The notes under the pieces: generated by a model
What the model was told of the DNA's origin: nothing
The model's database searches: none
Seen by the model: only the letters and a program-made list of their open reading frames with translations
Translations under genes and position numbers: made by a program
Shown: one piece after another, positions 1 to 12,124 of the stretch
How positions within the stretch are numbered: position 1 is the stretch's first letter
Layout: the number at the start of each line of letters is the position of its first letter
DNA from: Ectobius pallidus
Taxonomy: Eukaryota; Arthropoda; Insecta; Blattodea; Ectobiidae
Direction of reading: 5' to 3'
Length of the DNA stretch: 64,000 bases
NCBI GenBank assembly: GCA_964059195.1
Contig: CAXKWD010000005.1
Location: forward strand, 96,795,882-96,859,881

Positions 1-2860
1 GCTGCTATATCCTCCGCTGCTGTACGATGAGCTGTTATCACCTCCGCTGTTCTATTATGATCTGCTAATTCCTCCGCTGCTCTATCATGAGCTACTATCT
101 CCACCGCTGCTCTATCATGAGCTACTATCTCCTCCGCTGCTGTAAAATGAGATGTTATCACCTCCGCTGCTCTTTCATGAGCTGCTATCTCTTCCGCTGC
201 TCTATCATGAGCTGCATCTATTCCGCTGGTCTATCATGAGCTGCTACCTCCTCCGCTGCTCTATCATGAGCTGATATCTCCTCCGCTGCTGTATCATGGG
301 CTGCTATCTCCACCGCTGGTCTTTCATGAACTGATACTTCCGCTGCTGTACCATGAGCTGCTATCTCCTCCGCTGCTCTATCATGAGCTGCTATCATCTC
401 CGCTGCTCTATTATGAGCTGCTATCTCCTCCGCTGCTCTATCATTAGCTGCTATCACCTCCGCTGCTGTAGGATGAGCTGTTATCACCTCCGCTGCTCTA
501 CCATGAGATGCTATCTCCTCCGCTGCCCTATTATGAGCTGCTATCTCCTCCGCTTCTCTATCATGAGCTGCTATCTCCTCCGCTGCTCTATCATGAGCTG
601 CTATCTCCTCCGCTGCTGTAAAATGAGCTGTTATCACCTCCGCTGCTCTTTCATCAGCTGCTCTATCATGAGCTGCTATCTCTTCCGCTGCTCTATCATG
701 AGCTGCATCTCCTCCGCTGGTCTATCATGAGCTGCTACCTTATCCGCTGCTCCGAGATGCTAAATCCTCCGCTGCTATATTATGAGCTATCTCCTCCGCT
801 GCTCTATTATGAGCTGCTATCTCCTCCGCTGCTCTATTATGAACTGCTATCTCCTCCGCTGCTCTATTATGAGCTGCTATCTCCTCCGCTGCTTTATCAT
901 GAGCTGCTATCTCCTCCGCTGCTGTAAAATGAGATGTTATCACCTCCGCTGCTCTTTCATGAGCTACTATCTCTTCCGCTGCTCTATCATGAGCTGCATC
1001 TATTCCGCTGGTCTATCATGAACTGCTACCTCCTCCGCTGCTCTGAGATGCTAAATCCTCCGCTGCTCTATCATGAGCTGCTATCTCCTCCGCTGCTGTA
1101 TCATGAGCTGCTACCTCCACCGCTGCTCTATCATGAACTGATACTTCCGCTGCTCTACCATGAGCTGCTATCTCCTCCGCTGCTCTATTATGAGCTGCTA
1201 TCTCCTCCGTTGCTCTATTATGAGCTGCTATCTCCTCCGCTGCTCTATTATGAGCTGTTATCTCCTCCGCTGCTCTATCATGAGCTGCTATCTCCTCCGC
1301 TGCTGTAAAATGAGATGTCACCTCCTCTGCTCTTTCATGAGCTGCTATCTCTTCAGCTGCTCTATCATGAGCTGCATCTATTCCACTCGTCTATCATGAA
1401 CTGCTACCTCCTCCGCTGCTCTGAGATGCCAAATCCTCCGCTGCTCTATCATGAGCTGCTATCTCCTCCGCTGCTCTATTATGAGCTGCTATCTCCTCCG
1501 CTGCTCTATCATGAGCTGCTATCTCCTCCGCTGCTCTATTATGAGCTGCTATCTCCTCCGCTGCTCTATTATGAGCTGCTATCTCCTCCGCTGCTCTATC
1601 ATGAGCTGCTATCTCTTCCGCTGCTCTATCATGAGCTGCATCTCCTCCGCTGGTCTATCATGAGCTGCTACCTCATCCGCTGCTCTGAGATGCTAAATCC
1701 TCCGCTGCTCTACCATGAGCTTGTATCTCCTCCGCTGCTCTATTATGAGCTATCTCCTCCGCTGCTCTATTATGAGCTGCTATCTCCTCCGCTGCTCTAT
1801 CATGAGCTGCTATCTCCTCCGCTGCTGTAAATGAGATGGTATCACCTCCGCTGCTCTTTCATGAGCTACCATCTCTTCCGCTGCTCTATCATGAGCTGCA
1901 TCTATTCCGCTGGTTTATCATGAGCTGCTACCTCCTCCGCTGCTCTGAGATGCTAAATCCTCCGCTGATCTATCATGAGCTGCTATCTTCTCCGCTGCTG
2001 TATCATGAGCTGCTACCTCCACCGCTTCTCTCTCATGAACTGATACTTCCGCTGCTCTACCATGAGCTGCTATCTCCTCCGCTGCTCTATCATGAGCTGC
2101 TATCCCCTTTCGCTGCTCTATTATTAGCTGCTATCTCCTCCGCTGCTCTATTATGAGCTGCTAACTGTTCCGCTGCTCTATTATGAGCTGCTATCTCCTC
2201 CGCTGCTCTACCATGAGCTGCTATCTCCTCCGCTGCTCTATTATGATCTATCTCCTCCGCTGTTCTATTATGAGCTGCTATCTCCTCCGCTGCTCTATCA
2301 TGAGCTGCTATCTCCTCCGCTGCTGTAAAATGAGATGTTATCACCTCCGCTGCTCTTTCATGAGCTACTATCTCTTCCGCTGCTCTATCATGAGCTGCAT
2401 CTATTCCGCTGGTTTCTCATGAGCTGCTACCTCCTCCGCTGCTCTGAGATGCCAAATCCTCCGCTGCTCTATCATGAGCTGCTATCTCCTCTGCTGCTCT
2501 ATTATGAGCTGCTATCTCCTCCGCTGCTCTATCATGAGCTGCTATCTCCTCCGCTGCTCTATCGTGAGCTGCTCTCTCCTCCGCTGCTGTAGAACGAGCT
2601 GTTATCTCCTCCGCTGCTCTATGATGAGCTGCTACCTCCTCCGCTGCTCTACCATGAGCTGCTATCTCCTCCGCTGCTGTATCATGAGCTGCTATCTCCA
2701 CCGCTGCTCTATCATGAACTGCTACCTCCGCTGCTCTACCATGAGCTGCTATCTCCTCCGCTGCTCTATCATGAACTGCTATCTCCTCCGCTGCTATGTC
2801 ATGAGCTGTTTCTCCTCCGCTGCTCTATCATGTGCTGCTATCTACTCCGCTGCTCTACCC
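1..2860. repeat. 30-bp minisatellite array, runs off left edge
   Basis: About 95 head-to-tail copies of a 30-bp unit of the form gagctgctatctcctccgct followed by gctctatcat. It is far more GC-rich than the flanking DNA. Most units are exactly 30 bp, but 25-, 27- and 29-bp variants recur in a fixed order and shift frame. A marked variant beginning tgtaaaatgag recurs at about 141, 617, 923, 1303, 1826 and 2323, giving irregular higher-order units of 306-523 bp. Because 30 is divisible by 3, long open frames arise on both strands: a decapeptide like MSCYLLRCSI or YHELLSPPLL on plus, AAEEIAAHDR on minus. These are interrupted wherever a unit is not 30 bp. The array decays near 2,840-2,860. I read it as non-coding satellite DNA; an exon of a repetitive protein cannot be excluded. 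Confidence 0.95.
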
Positions 2861-4920
2861 CGAGCCGCTCTGTCCTTCGTCGTTCCTTCAAAGCAGCTCC
2901 ATCTTGAGTTCATATATCCTCTCTAGCTCTATACGGATCTGAAATTTGGGTTATGTAAAACAATCATATTATGAGTAGTGCTCTGTAGATGCGAATCTAG
3001 ATTCTGTTTTCGACAATTCATTACAAAACACTCAGAATATTCGAGAACAAGGTAGACCTACAGAGAAAATTTTTCAGACAATAACGAGATGAATGAAAAG
3101 GGAATGAAGGACACATTTATTGATGAAATCCAACTTCTATATAACCTAACACCTAATAATCATGTAGACATCTTTGGGCAGAACTCGTAGCTCGAAGAAC
3201 ACAGTGTCGTGCAAGTTATTGAGGACCTAGACACAGAGGGGAGAATTACCTAATATATTCAAGAGACCCGCCCCAGGGAGATCGGAAAGAGACAAGTAGC
3301 TTAAGCAGAAGAAACTAGGACGATGAATATATTTTTGTTGAAAGTTTTTTATTGTTCTACCGAAGGAATAAACTGTAAAAATCTACATCTCATGTTTTTG
3401 GCTAAAGCCATGCTTTGCATACTCGATACATAAATAGCTATTCACCTCTTCTTAGAATTCTTGAAAGTCTGTAAAAGGCCTATATAATATTTATAATTGA
3501 GTAATATGGTATCATATTTGTCAATATTAGCAAATAATGTGCTAGCAATAAATCTGTGATATGTGACTTAGTTTCAGGTGAGTGAAATTGATGGTGGAAT
3601 ATGTCGTTGAGATTAACCCGAATAAACAGTTCTAAAATGTATTAAAACGAACTCTTCTTAAAGTATTCATATCAAGTATTGAGAAATCTCTCCAGGGTAT
3701 TGACTCGGAGAAAGATATACTTCCTTAGTTTAAATCAATGATAACTGAAGATATAAAGATATCTCTGCAATATGAAGGAAAGTCAATTTACCTTGGTTAT
3801 TTTGCGCGCCTAAATAAAATCAATGCATATACACTTACCTTGAACACTCATATATTGTATAGCCAATTGCGTAAAGCCAAATTTGTGCCTGCATGTAGAG
3901 GTTTCTGTAGTATCATTAATATAAGTCGTGAACAAAGTTTCAAATGTTTTTTACTTACCTTGTTATGGCATAGTGCTTCAAAAATAAGTTCTAAAACGAT
4001 TAAGTTACTTATGCATAAAAAATAACACAAATAAAACAATTAACAACATTTAATGTTAAAGAAATTATTCTTCTATGTTATAAGAATTTCTAGTAAAGCA
4101 GTTAATTTCATCACTGTCATTCCGTGAACACTAGTCTCGACAAGAAAACATATTTTGGTAATCCTTGGTCGCTGAAAAGCGTTGTCCACTCCAGCCTATA
4201 ATATGTTGGGAGCCATGCACCAGAAAATCAAAGCCTTGCTGCAAAAGTGCATACTAGGTGGCAGGACGGCTGGAAGTTCCCAATATCGCTGCACGGCACG
4301 CAATAAAATTTGTATTTCACAAATATTAACGTCTGTCTAAACCATATTGTATGTTACACATGGTAAAATGGTTTTAGTTTGCTCGTAGGATTGCTACACA
4401 CGCTCTTACGGGCTCGTTTCGCGAACATAGAAAAACTCGTTTTCGCCACTTGTTTCATAAATAACTATTGTTAACTCATTTTTTCATTATCTCTAACCCT
4501 AATATACCTTCCGGCGAAATAGGGTTTAATCCAATTTTGGATATTCAATAAAAATACGGTACATGGTCTAATCTAATTTCATTAAAGCTAATTATTTGCT
4601 GATCACCATATAGACCGCCATCAAGTTTCAGCCCTTGCCTGCACCACGTGACCCAACGATTCCCTCTCCCTGAGCAGTCGATTCTGGGAACACACATTAT
4701 TTCATTGCGCCATTTTAGGTTAATTTTGTGTGAACTTCTTAGCGATTTTATTTATATTTACAATACTCCAAGAAACAGATGTAATAACATGGATTCTCCA
4801 AACATTCTCATAGTCTCAAACTCAGATATCTGATTTTCAATATATTTGTTTGCAAGGATGTTATAAACCGAACAAGGCTTCCTTTGTTGAACTTATTCCT
4901 TCTGGATTGCATCAGTTTAC
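2861..4920. other. AT-rich DNA, no supported gene
   Basis: No coding sequence that resembles a known family. The longest frame (3,738-4,025 plus, 95 codons) has no recognisable domain, and an overlapping minus frame of 63 codons is equally featureless. Short A/T runs are the main content. I see no repeat here with a copy elsewhere in the window. Confidence 0.5.
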
Positions 4921-4925
4921 AAATA

Positions 4926-5035
4926 AGTGAGTCGGCTTTGGTACAGTCAGTATCGTGCTGGCTTTCTGTGCGCAAGATTGAGAGTTCGATCCCGTACCAG
5001 GTCTACTACATTTATGTATGCAGGTTGATGTTATC
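4926..5035 (+). mobile_element. tRNA-derived SINE relic (family 1)
   Basis: A tRNA-like head: tggtacagtcagtatcgtg resembles an RNA polymerase III A box, and gagttcgatcccgtacc matches a B box. A related sequence lies at 24,350-24,490 on the same strand. The surrounding sequence does not fold as a complete tRNA and there is no intact acceptor stem, so a SINE relic fits better than a tRNA gene. Confidence 0.5.
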
Positions 5036-6119
5036 TTTGTTCGCTCGTATCAACATTTTCTCTACGCTAAGGACCTGATCAAACTCTTCCGCGGCCGGCG
5101 GGTTATACGAGGAACTCTGTGTACCTCTGCTGTAGACTATCAATAAATGACTTGTTAATTTAAACGTATCTACAGTACAACATGAGACGCGCTGCTAGGC
5201 CTATAACTTCATAAAAAAAACGTTGTGCTAAAATTACATAAGCACTAATTCCATTAGGCAACATTCCAAAATAGGGTTTGAAATAACGTTATAGGCTATA
5301 AAAGTCAGAAGTTCTTAAACCATTATCTCCTACATGGATATAATGGGCTCTTTAATATTAAATGAAGCAATATATTTTATTAAAATTATACGCTTTATAT
5401 TCTAATTTGGGTGTTTCACGCAAGAAATACACTTCCCAGATTACAAATAAAATTCTTTAAATACCCACATCAACACAGGTGCAAACCCACACAAGAATAC
5501 AGTACTCATGCCGAAGTTATAAAAGAAACCAGGACAAAAACCACAGGCTATAAATACCTGAATTCTAAGCCTAGCGAGTGTGGTTTCGGAAGTTGAAGTC
5601 TTCGGAGATTCCATTTTATATGCTTTTGAGAAACAGAAATGTTTCTCAAATCACTACTAATTTTGATCCACGCCGAAAATGAAGAACGATCTCTTAGCAA
5701 CAAAATTCTTTGATGGCGTACAAGAATTTAGTAATATCTTGGCAACATGTACATAACTTATTTTTTAAAATGTATTTCTCTATGTGGGAAAAAATTACTA
5801 AGTGCTATTGACCGGCTTGAATCTGGAAATAACAGTTGGTTCGGTATGTTTTGAACAATTCTCTGGCAGAATATCAATATTCAGATTCCTGGGATGAGAA
5901 TGAAAAATAAATTATATGTAAGAACGAAAAATAAATTTCCAATGTTTTCTCTACGTATCTTCATGACCTAAGTGGTTTGACAGAAATATCCCATACCTGA
6001 TGACCATTTCATTAAGAGTTAATTATTCGCAACAACATCCAAAAGTTTAAGCACATTTAATTAAGAATTATTTAATAAATCCTTTTGTTAAATCAATTAT
6101 AATTGCAATAATGATATGC
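5036..6119. other. AT-rich DNA, nothing recognised
   Basis: No supported gene or repeat. A 61-codon frame at 5,411-5,596 has no family resemblance. Confidence 0.4.
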
Positions 6120-6345
6120 AGAAAATAAGTTTTTTTTCTTTAATCAGATTAAAATCGACTAGCGTCAGCAGAACTACAGACTAATGATATCTTGACAATC
6201 GCGCACTCACATAAAAATAAAACATAAAAAAAATGTAAAATCGGCCGGCACCGAGATTTGACCCAGGGACCTCCAAAATAGGCCTACAAGTTCAAGACGT
6301 TATCATTCGGCCAACTCAGTCAGCTTAACTGTTTAATTTGATAAG
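6120..6345 (-). mobile_element. tRNA-derived SINE (family 2), copy a
   Basis: Read on the minus strand, an A-box-like stretch (ttggccgaatgataacg) is followed by a B box (gggtcaaatct) and then a tail with tgacgctagtcgattttaat and an A/T run. The same order is found at 6,565-6,800 (minus), 31,095-31,390 (plus) and 61,095-61,290 (plus). Translations of this unit yield spurious short ORFs. Confidence 0.6.
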
Positions 6346-6564
6346 CATATGTGAAAGAATAGTGTTATTTGTCAAATCTAAATGTATTGCAACTTGAAAT
6401 TCTTAATATATGTCAACATTCACCAAATTCAGTGACAAATAAAATCAGGTAAACTGATGTAACAAAGTGCCAGTATGTTTTTGTTTAATCAGTTATGACT
6501 GCAATTATGATATGCAGAATATGTTTTTTTTTAATTGATTTCCAAGTTAAGCTCCAGATTTATT

Positions 6565-6800
6565 CATTAAGCAGGACTTACGGAAGAACAAAGGTCTAGT
6601 TTTTTTTTAATCAGATTAAAATCTTCCAGTATCAGCTGAACTGTACAGATTTGTGATATTTTGACAAACGCACACTCACATAAAAATACAATGAAAGTCA
6701 AATTGGCCGGTTTCGGGATTTGAACCATGGACTTCAGAATGTGAGGCCAAGACGTTACCATCTCGGCCACCTGGGTCAGTTTAACGGTCTAGTTGGATAA
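6565..6800 (-). mobile_element. tRNA-derived SINE (family 2), copy b
   Basis: On the minus strand it reads ccaggtggccgagatggtaa (A box) and catggttcaaatcccgaaac (B box), then the shared tail. It nearly matches the copy at 61,100-61,200 on the opposite strand, and lies beside the 150-bp monomer array exactly as copies c and d do. The 67-codon minus frame is a translation of the SINE, not a gene. Confidence 0.65.
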
Positions 6801-6929
6801 GCGCATGTAAAGCAATAGTGTTTTTGGTCATAGCTAACTGTATTTTAATTTTCAAAGCCTTATAATATCACAGTAAAACAATAGGCTATGTTGTCAAGAT
6901 AACTGATTCGCATTTTTTTATAAATTCTT

Positions 6930-7785
6930 TCGAATACGTATATTACCATAAAATAGGCACTAATTTGGGCATTACTCGGAAACAGGTCAACCGATTTTAT
7001 CCCATATCAATAGACGTCTTCCTATGGACATTATAAATGTGTATACCAAGTTTCATAAAAATCCGGTAAAGCGTATTTGAGTTACCGCGTCTTTAAAATA
7101 GACAATAAATTGGGTTTTACTCCGGTACCGGTCTACCGATTTTGTCCAATATCAGTAGACGTCTTCCCATGTACATTATAAATGGGTAAGTTTCAGGAAA
7201 ATTCAATAAAGCATATTGGAGTTATCGCGACTTCTCATATATTAACATAAAAGGCACTAAATTGGGCATTATTCCGGTACTGGCCAACCGATTTGGTCGA
7301 ATATCAATAGACGTCTTCCCATGGACATTATAAATTCGTATAGGAAGTTTCGTAAAAATCCGATAAAGCGCATTTGAGTTATTGCGCCTTTAAAATAGAC
7401 ACCAAATTGGGTTTTACTCCGGTACCGGACAACAGATTAGGTTCAAATTCAATAGGGAACTTTTCATGGATGTCATAAATTTGTATACCAGGTTTCATGG
7501 AAATCCGATATAGCGTACTTGAGTTATGGCACCTTTCTGTTAGAAAAGCGCCATAATCTATAAAAATAGGCACTAAATTGGGCATTACTCCGGTACCGGT
7601 TAACCGATTTGGTTCAATATCAATAGGGTTCTTCCCATGGACATTATAAATGTGTTTTCCAAGTTTCATGAAAATCCGAAAAAGCGTATTTGAGTTATGG
7701 TGCGTACAGACGCACGGACGGACAGACGGACAGACATTTTTTCGTCCCCCACACATTCTCATAAAGTACCATACTGGCACTTAAT
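6930..7785 (-). repeat. About 150-bp monomer array with GGTACCGG core (copy 1)
   Basis: Roughly five to six diverged monomers. Each (minus strand) contains taactcaaatacgctttat, tttcatgaaacttggtatac, tataatgtccatgggaagac and accggtaccggagtaa. The minus-strand 5' end carries a gtctgtccgtc run and tggtactttatgagaatgtg. Arrays of the same monomer lie at 30,475-31,010 and 60,090-60,960 on the plus strand. Each is followed downstream by SINE family 2, so the two behave as one composite repeat. The 133-codon minus frame here is a monomer translation and lacks known domains. Confidence 0.75.
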
Positions 7786-7955
7786 AATTAAAAAAAATGA
7801 AGGATAATGTTTCGTACATGATTTGAAAGGTAATATTTTCAAGTTTTTATTTATTTATTTGGGGCATTTCAAAATGTTCAAACAGTGCCACGTCCTGGCC
7901 AGCATCTCCGGGATAATGACATTGAGGATGATGAGAGGGGCCTATCTACTATCAG

Positions 7956-8282
7956 CAAGATGGAGCCCCATCCCACTACAGCTTGCATGTGCGGGAAGCA
8001 TTCGATGACCGATTCGGCAAACCGATGGATTGGAAGGGAAGGGCTTATTTCTTGGCCTCCTAGAAGTCCGGATTTAACTCCCGTAGACTTCTTTTTTGGG
8101 GACGTATAAAGAATCTTGCTTATGCGGAGAATATTCAAGACGTAAACTATCTACGGCGAAGGACCACCGCTTCCGTGGCAACCATCACCTCAGACCTGCT
8201 GGCCAGGACATGGCAAGTGATCGATTGCCGCTTTGATGTAGCCTATGCCTTGCTACAAATTAAATTAGCCTATACGAAATGA
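7956..8282 (+). pseudogene. Tc1/mariner-type transposase C-terminal remnant
   Basis: Translating across frames gives the C-terminal catalytic region of an IS630/Tc1/mariner-type transposase: QDGAPSHYSLHVREAF, then WIGREGLISWPPRSPDLTPV, then GRIKNLAYAENIQDVNYLRR. The QDGAPxH and WPPRSPDLxPxDFF motifs are diagnostic of the family and include the second and third acidic catalytic positions. At least two frameshifts (near 8,030 and near 8,097) break the frame, and the N-terminal DNA-binding half is absent. It ends at a TGA at 8,280-8,282. The element is dead. No terminal inverted repeats could be assigned. Confidence 0.8.
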
Positions 8283-9660
8283 AATAAAAATACAGTATAA
8301 TTTATTATAAAAGGCATAGTCAGTCATTTGTTGACGCCATATTCTCATAGCCGCCTGAATCCTATATGCTATGAACCAATGCGAAATGCAGATGTAGATA
8401 GCAGTGCGGGTTTCTTTTGAATAATATAGCTAAGTTGGCTAAGTGTTTTGTAAATAAAAAATAAATAAATAAAACCTGGTAAAGTTTCTCATTAACGTAA
8501 GGAAACAATGTTGCTTTATATTAGTTGTTTTATGGTCAAGTATTTTGTTTCAAACCCTGTTACGGTAGGTATGATTGGTCACTGACATCTGGATTTTTCA
8601 GTTGCCATGATAACTTGAGCGGCAAAAATTACTTTACCGGCCAAGGCTGGTAAAAAATATTTAATTTCAAACACCCGGAGTAGTTTTATGGATGGCTGTA
8701 GTTTGAAGCATAAAAATAGCTGCTCCTTCTTCGTTATACCACACTACAAGTAGGTTCGGATTGGCGACCTCAAGAGGGCAATGGCAAAGGTTAGACGGCG
8801 TTATTGGCATTACGAAGTAACGAATAAGCATGGTGAAGTCAAATTCACTTTCGCATAGTTCAATGGGGCAAGTGAACAAAAATGTAGCAAATGCTTTTAC
8901 TTTAAATTAACAGAAAAAGAACTTTAAAATGTGTGAATAATATTACAGAATGTGCTAGTGCTAATTAACAAAGGATCAAGTTATTCTAGCAAATGCTGAA
9001 TTTCCCAGTACTTTCTCAAAATGATGTGAATAAAATCAAGACTCTGATTTGACTCCATAGCAAATGATGGACATTTTTCAAGTAAGGTTATGCACATGCT
9101 ACAGGTTTAATTTTATTGAAAAGGTGAAGCGGAAAATGGGTGCATTTATGCAAGGGAGCATTATTATAGGCGTGTTCTTTCTCTTGAAAGGGACTATCAT
9201 TTAAGGAAGGATTTGCTTCCAGATTTATTATATTGAAGCAAAGGTAGAAATGGAACTTGAGTAAAAACAAGATTTTTCTGTCAGCACTTTCATCGTGTGT
9301 TTCTCCTATAATTTTAATTCGATTTTGTTTCTCCTGTTGTATGCTTGTCTGATTTTCTTTTTATCTCAGATTTCATATTACGGATTTTCTACTTCATTTA
9401 CTGCACTGAAATTGTCTTTCCAAACGTGTTTTCAGATGTGGAAATTGCTTGAGAGAGACATGCTTTATTTTAAAATTTTCATGGCTGCTAGGATGATGTT
9501 TATTTTTAACAACCTAGGTGGCCATAATCTATAGAAAAGGCTAAATTTCTCCAGCACTTACGAGCTAGCACTAGTAAAAAAATCACACAAAAGTGAGCTA
9601 ATGCTAGTGTTGTTGCTTAATGCTAAGTAACAAATGCTTTTGCTAAAATTAAATTCTAAA
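8283..9660. other. AT-rich DNA, nothing recognised
   Basis: No supported gene. Short frames (8,667-8,879 minus; 9,088-9,270 minus; 9,295-9,534 plus) lack domain features. A stretch near 9,560-9,620 repeats the words gctagcactagt and gctaatgctagtg but has no clear element structure. Confidence 0.4.
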
Positions 9661-9669
9661 AGCAAATTC

Positions 9670-9800
9670 TTTTTATTCACTTGGTCCAGCACAGGCAGCA
9701 GAGTTACTAAAGGAACAGCAAATAGATACAACTCGAGATCCTGATTTCTCTCAAGATAAATTCCGGACCTCTCGTGGTATTACCTAAGTTGATAAGAATA
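9670..9800 (+). repeat. 3' end of an interspersed repeat
   Basis: Ends with ccggacctctcgtggtatta cc and then runs directly into a (TAA)n tract, as a LINE-type 3' end would. The closing motif ctctcgtgg(g/t)attacc recurs at 18,413-18,429 (plus) and, reversed, at 22,554-22,572. A 30-odd codon plus frame ending RTSRGIT and a stop lies inside; I cannot assign it to a protein. Confidence 0.4.
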
Positions 9801-9801
9801 G

Positions 9802-9822
9802 TTATAATAATAATACTAATAC

Positions 9823-9884
<62 letters not shown>
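9802..9884. repeat. (TAA)n microsatellite
   Basis: About 25 repeats of TAA/ATA with two early ACT interruptions. Confidence 0.98.
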
Positions 9885-10450
9885 GTGGATTATAAGATAA
9901 AATAGAGAACGAAACTGTTTGTCTATGTTCGTTTCATCGAATTGGTTGGTGCCAACATTTTATAGAGGTCTATGAAGAAAATAATCTCACTTTGCGGTAG
10001 CTGTTTCTTTTCAGTCTCTAACCCTGCTGTTCATAAGGTGATAACGAAGAAGTGACCAGGTTATTGGCTAGCCAATTTTAAAACCATGGTGCTCGCTCAG
10101 TCATTGGATATTTGAGTATCGAATTTCCCCAGAGGTCGTCCTCAGATCTTGCTAAGCCGGAAAACTGAATATAATCAACCTTCCTTCTCTTCTGTCGTAT
10201 GCTGTATAGAATATTTCTATCCACATAATATTCTTATCTCCCGTGTTCTAGTTTAGAAATAAAGAGGAACTAAAACAACTGAAATGAAATATCACAAATA
10301 AATCCCAGCTCATTAAAAAAAAAAGGTTTAATTATTCTAATGCCTTGCTGTCGGTATTCAGGGCATATTTAATAAGCTAAAGAAATGTGGATATTGCCAT
10401 GCAGCGTAACGAATGAAAATCTGAGGAATTTTTATAAATAATTTACTAAC
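9885..10450. other. AT-rich DNA, nothing recognised
   Basis: No gene or repeat recognised. Confidence 0.4.
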
Positions 10451-10454
10451 CGTC

Positions 10455-10630
10455 AGCTGAGGTGGTCTAGAGGTAGCGTGCCCGCCTCTAGATCCGAAGG
10501 TCGCGGGATTAAACCCCGCCGCAGTCGATGGGTTTTTCAGGATGTAAAAATCCTGGGCATCGAGTCCTCCGGAGGGACTTTAAGCTGGGGGGGGGCCGTG
10601 TCGTAGATTTACGGCACGTAAAAGTACTTG
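10455..10630 (+). mobile_element. tRNA-derived SINE (family 3)
   Basis: The tRNA-like head has an A box (gtggtctagaggtagcgtgc) and a degenerate B box (cgcgggattaaaccccgcc). A non-tRNA body containing catcgagtcctccggaggga and tttacggcacgtaaaagta follows. That order is typical of insect tRNA SINEs. Only one copy is present in this window. Confidence 0.65.
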
Positions 10631-12116
10631 TGTTTTGTTGCATTTTTAATAGATTTTATGCTGCAAGTTAGGCCTATGTTGTCTTATGAGTCTTATAAAT
10701 TACTTGGTTTTCAATTATTGTCTTTAAAATAACACTGTGAAATTCTCCATTGCTCCTATTGTTTCATGTGATGTGTGAAAGAATCTTCTCACAATGTAAA
10801 ATTCTTCTAGCTCAATCACACAATTTTATTATATTTTAAAATGTGTTACATCACGTTGTCACTAAGCGCAATTAACTTCTCTAACTCTATTATTTGTCCA
10901 TAAGAAGATATGTAGCTTCATAAAATTAATGCATATTTTATTGCATGTAGCTTGGATTTATTATGTAGCCTATATTTGCATGAATAATTTGCATAAATAT
11001 CCTAAACCACCTAATTACGATTAAGATCATAACATAATACTACAGATGTTTAAAAAGTAAATATGTAGCTTATTAAATCCACTAGATGACTTAACATTGA
11101 AGGAAATTTTCTCTTCAGTAATAATTTTTTTTGTTCATTATGTTCGCGATACGGACATAATTTAGGTGGAAGTTACAGGCAACTCTCTCAAGGATCGATA
11201 TTCTTTAATACGCTGTTCTCAGTTCAAATAATAGCTACCAGATGGCATGGGAATTGGGTCTAACTTATAACTTCATATTTCAAAGCAACTTCTGTAACTT
11301 TCTTTATGATGGATATAAAATTTTGAATCCTGAGGTATGAAAAGTAGCCTATTCTAACTTCATTATTTACTCGATTTTGCTTATTTATTATAAATTTATG
11401 TAGTGATTTACATATACATTACATAAAACATGTGGAATAATGTTTATATCTACTAACATTTACAGGTCCTTCGACTGCATAGATTGATCAGCTATTTTCA
11501 TGTAGCACACATATTCTAATATTAATTCCAATCCCGCATTTCTCTCTTAAATTTAGTAATTTATGTGAAATTTTAACTTAAAAAAATGATTATTTAATAT
11601 TTTTGAAAGTAAATTTAAGAGATATATTTAAAAAATCACTATGTGCTTGTTCATTAACTCCAAAATAGATCTCCTATATTTAATGCATTGTAAAGGTGTT
11701 GCAAAACAAGTAACATTTTAAATTGTTGTGTGCAGTGGTTCTTGAGGTAAGGGACCGGTACTGGAAGAAGTATCATTTTAATATTAGCGAGATAAACTAT
11801 TCCGACTTCCCATCGCTGCACACCACAGTGTGTAAAATGTTGTCGCCATGCTTTTCCCATGCCTTTAAAACGCACTTCATTTATTTCTTGCTCTTCAGGG
11901 GGCCGAACCAGAACTGAAAACTCAGTAGTCCTGACGCAACTTCGTTAGATGTAAATTTTACTTTGTAGTAAACTATGTACCAACCTTAGATGCAGTATTG
12001 AAATTAAGGACTAATTGGAATGGCTGCTGTCATTGTAAGTCTCTCCAAAAAGTGTGTCCTGACTGTGCGACTAGTTGCACAGGAACAAGTATGGTTTTTC
12101 GTAATGTTTACATATA
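10631..12116. other. AT-rich DNA, nothing recognised
   Basis: No gene supported. Frames at 11,654-11,875 (minus) and 11,723-11,917 (plus) overlap antiparallel and neither has a recognisable domain. Confidence 0.4.
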
Positions 12117-12124
12117 GAATATAG

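Noticed and set aside
1315..1830. 171-codon plus-strand frame of YHELLSPPLL repeats as a real protein
   Set aside because: It is one of several equally long frames produced by a 30-bp tandem unit; frame-shifting units break it and opposite frames are just as open.
3738..4025. 95-codon plus frame as a small gene
   Set aside because: No domain, no context, AT-rich composition like its flanks and an overlapping antisense frame.
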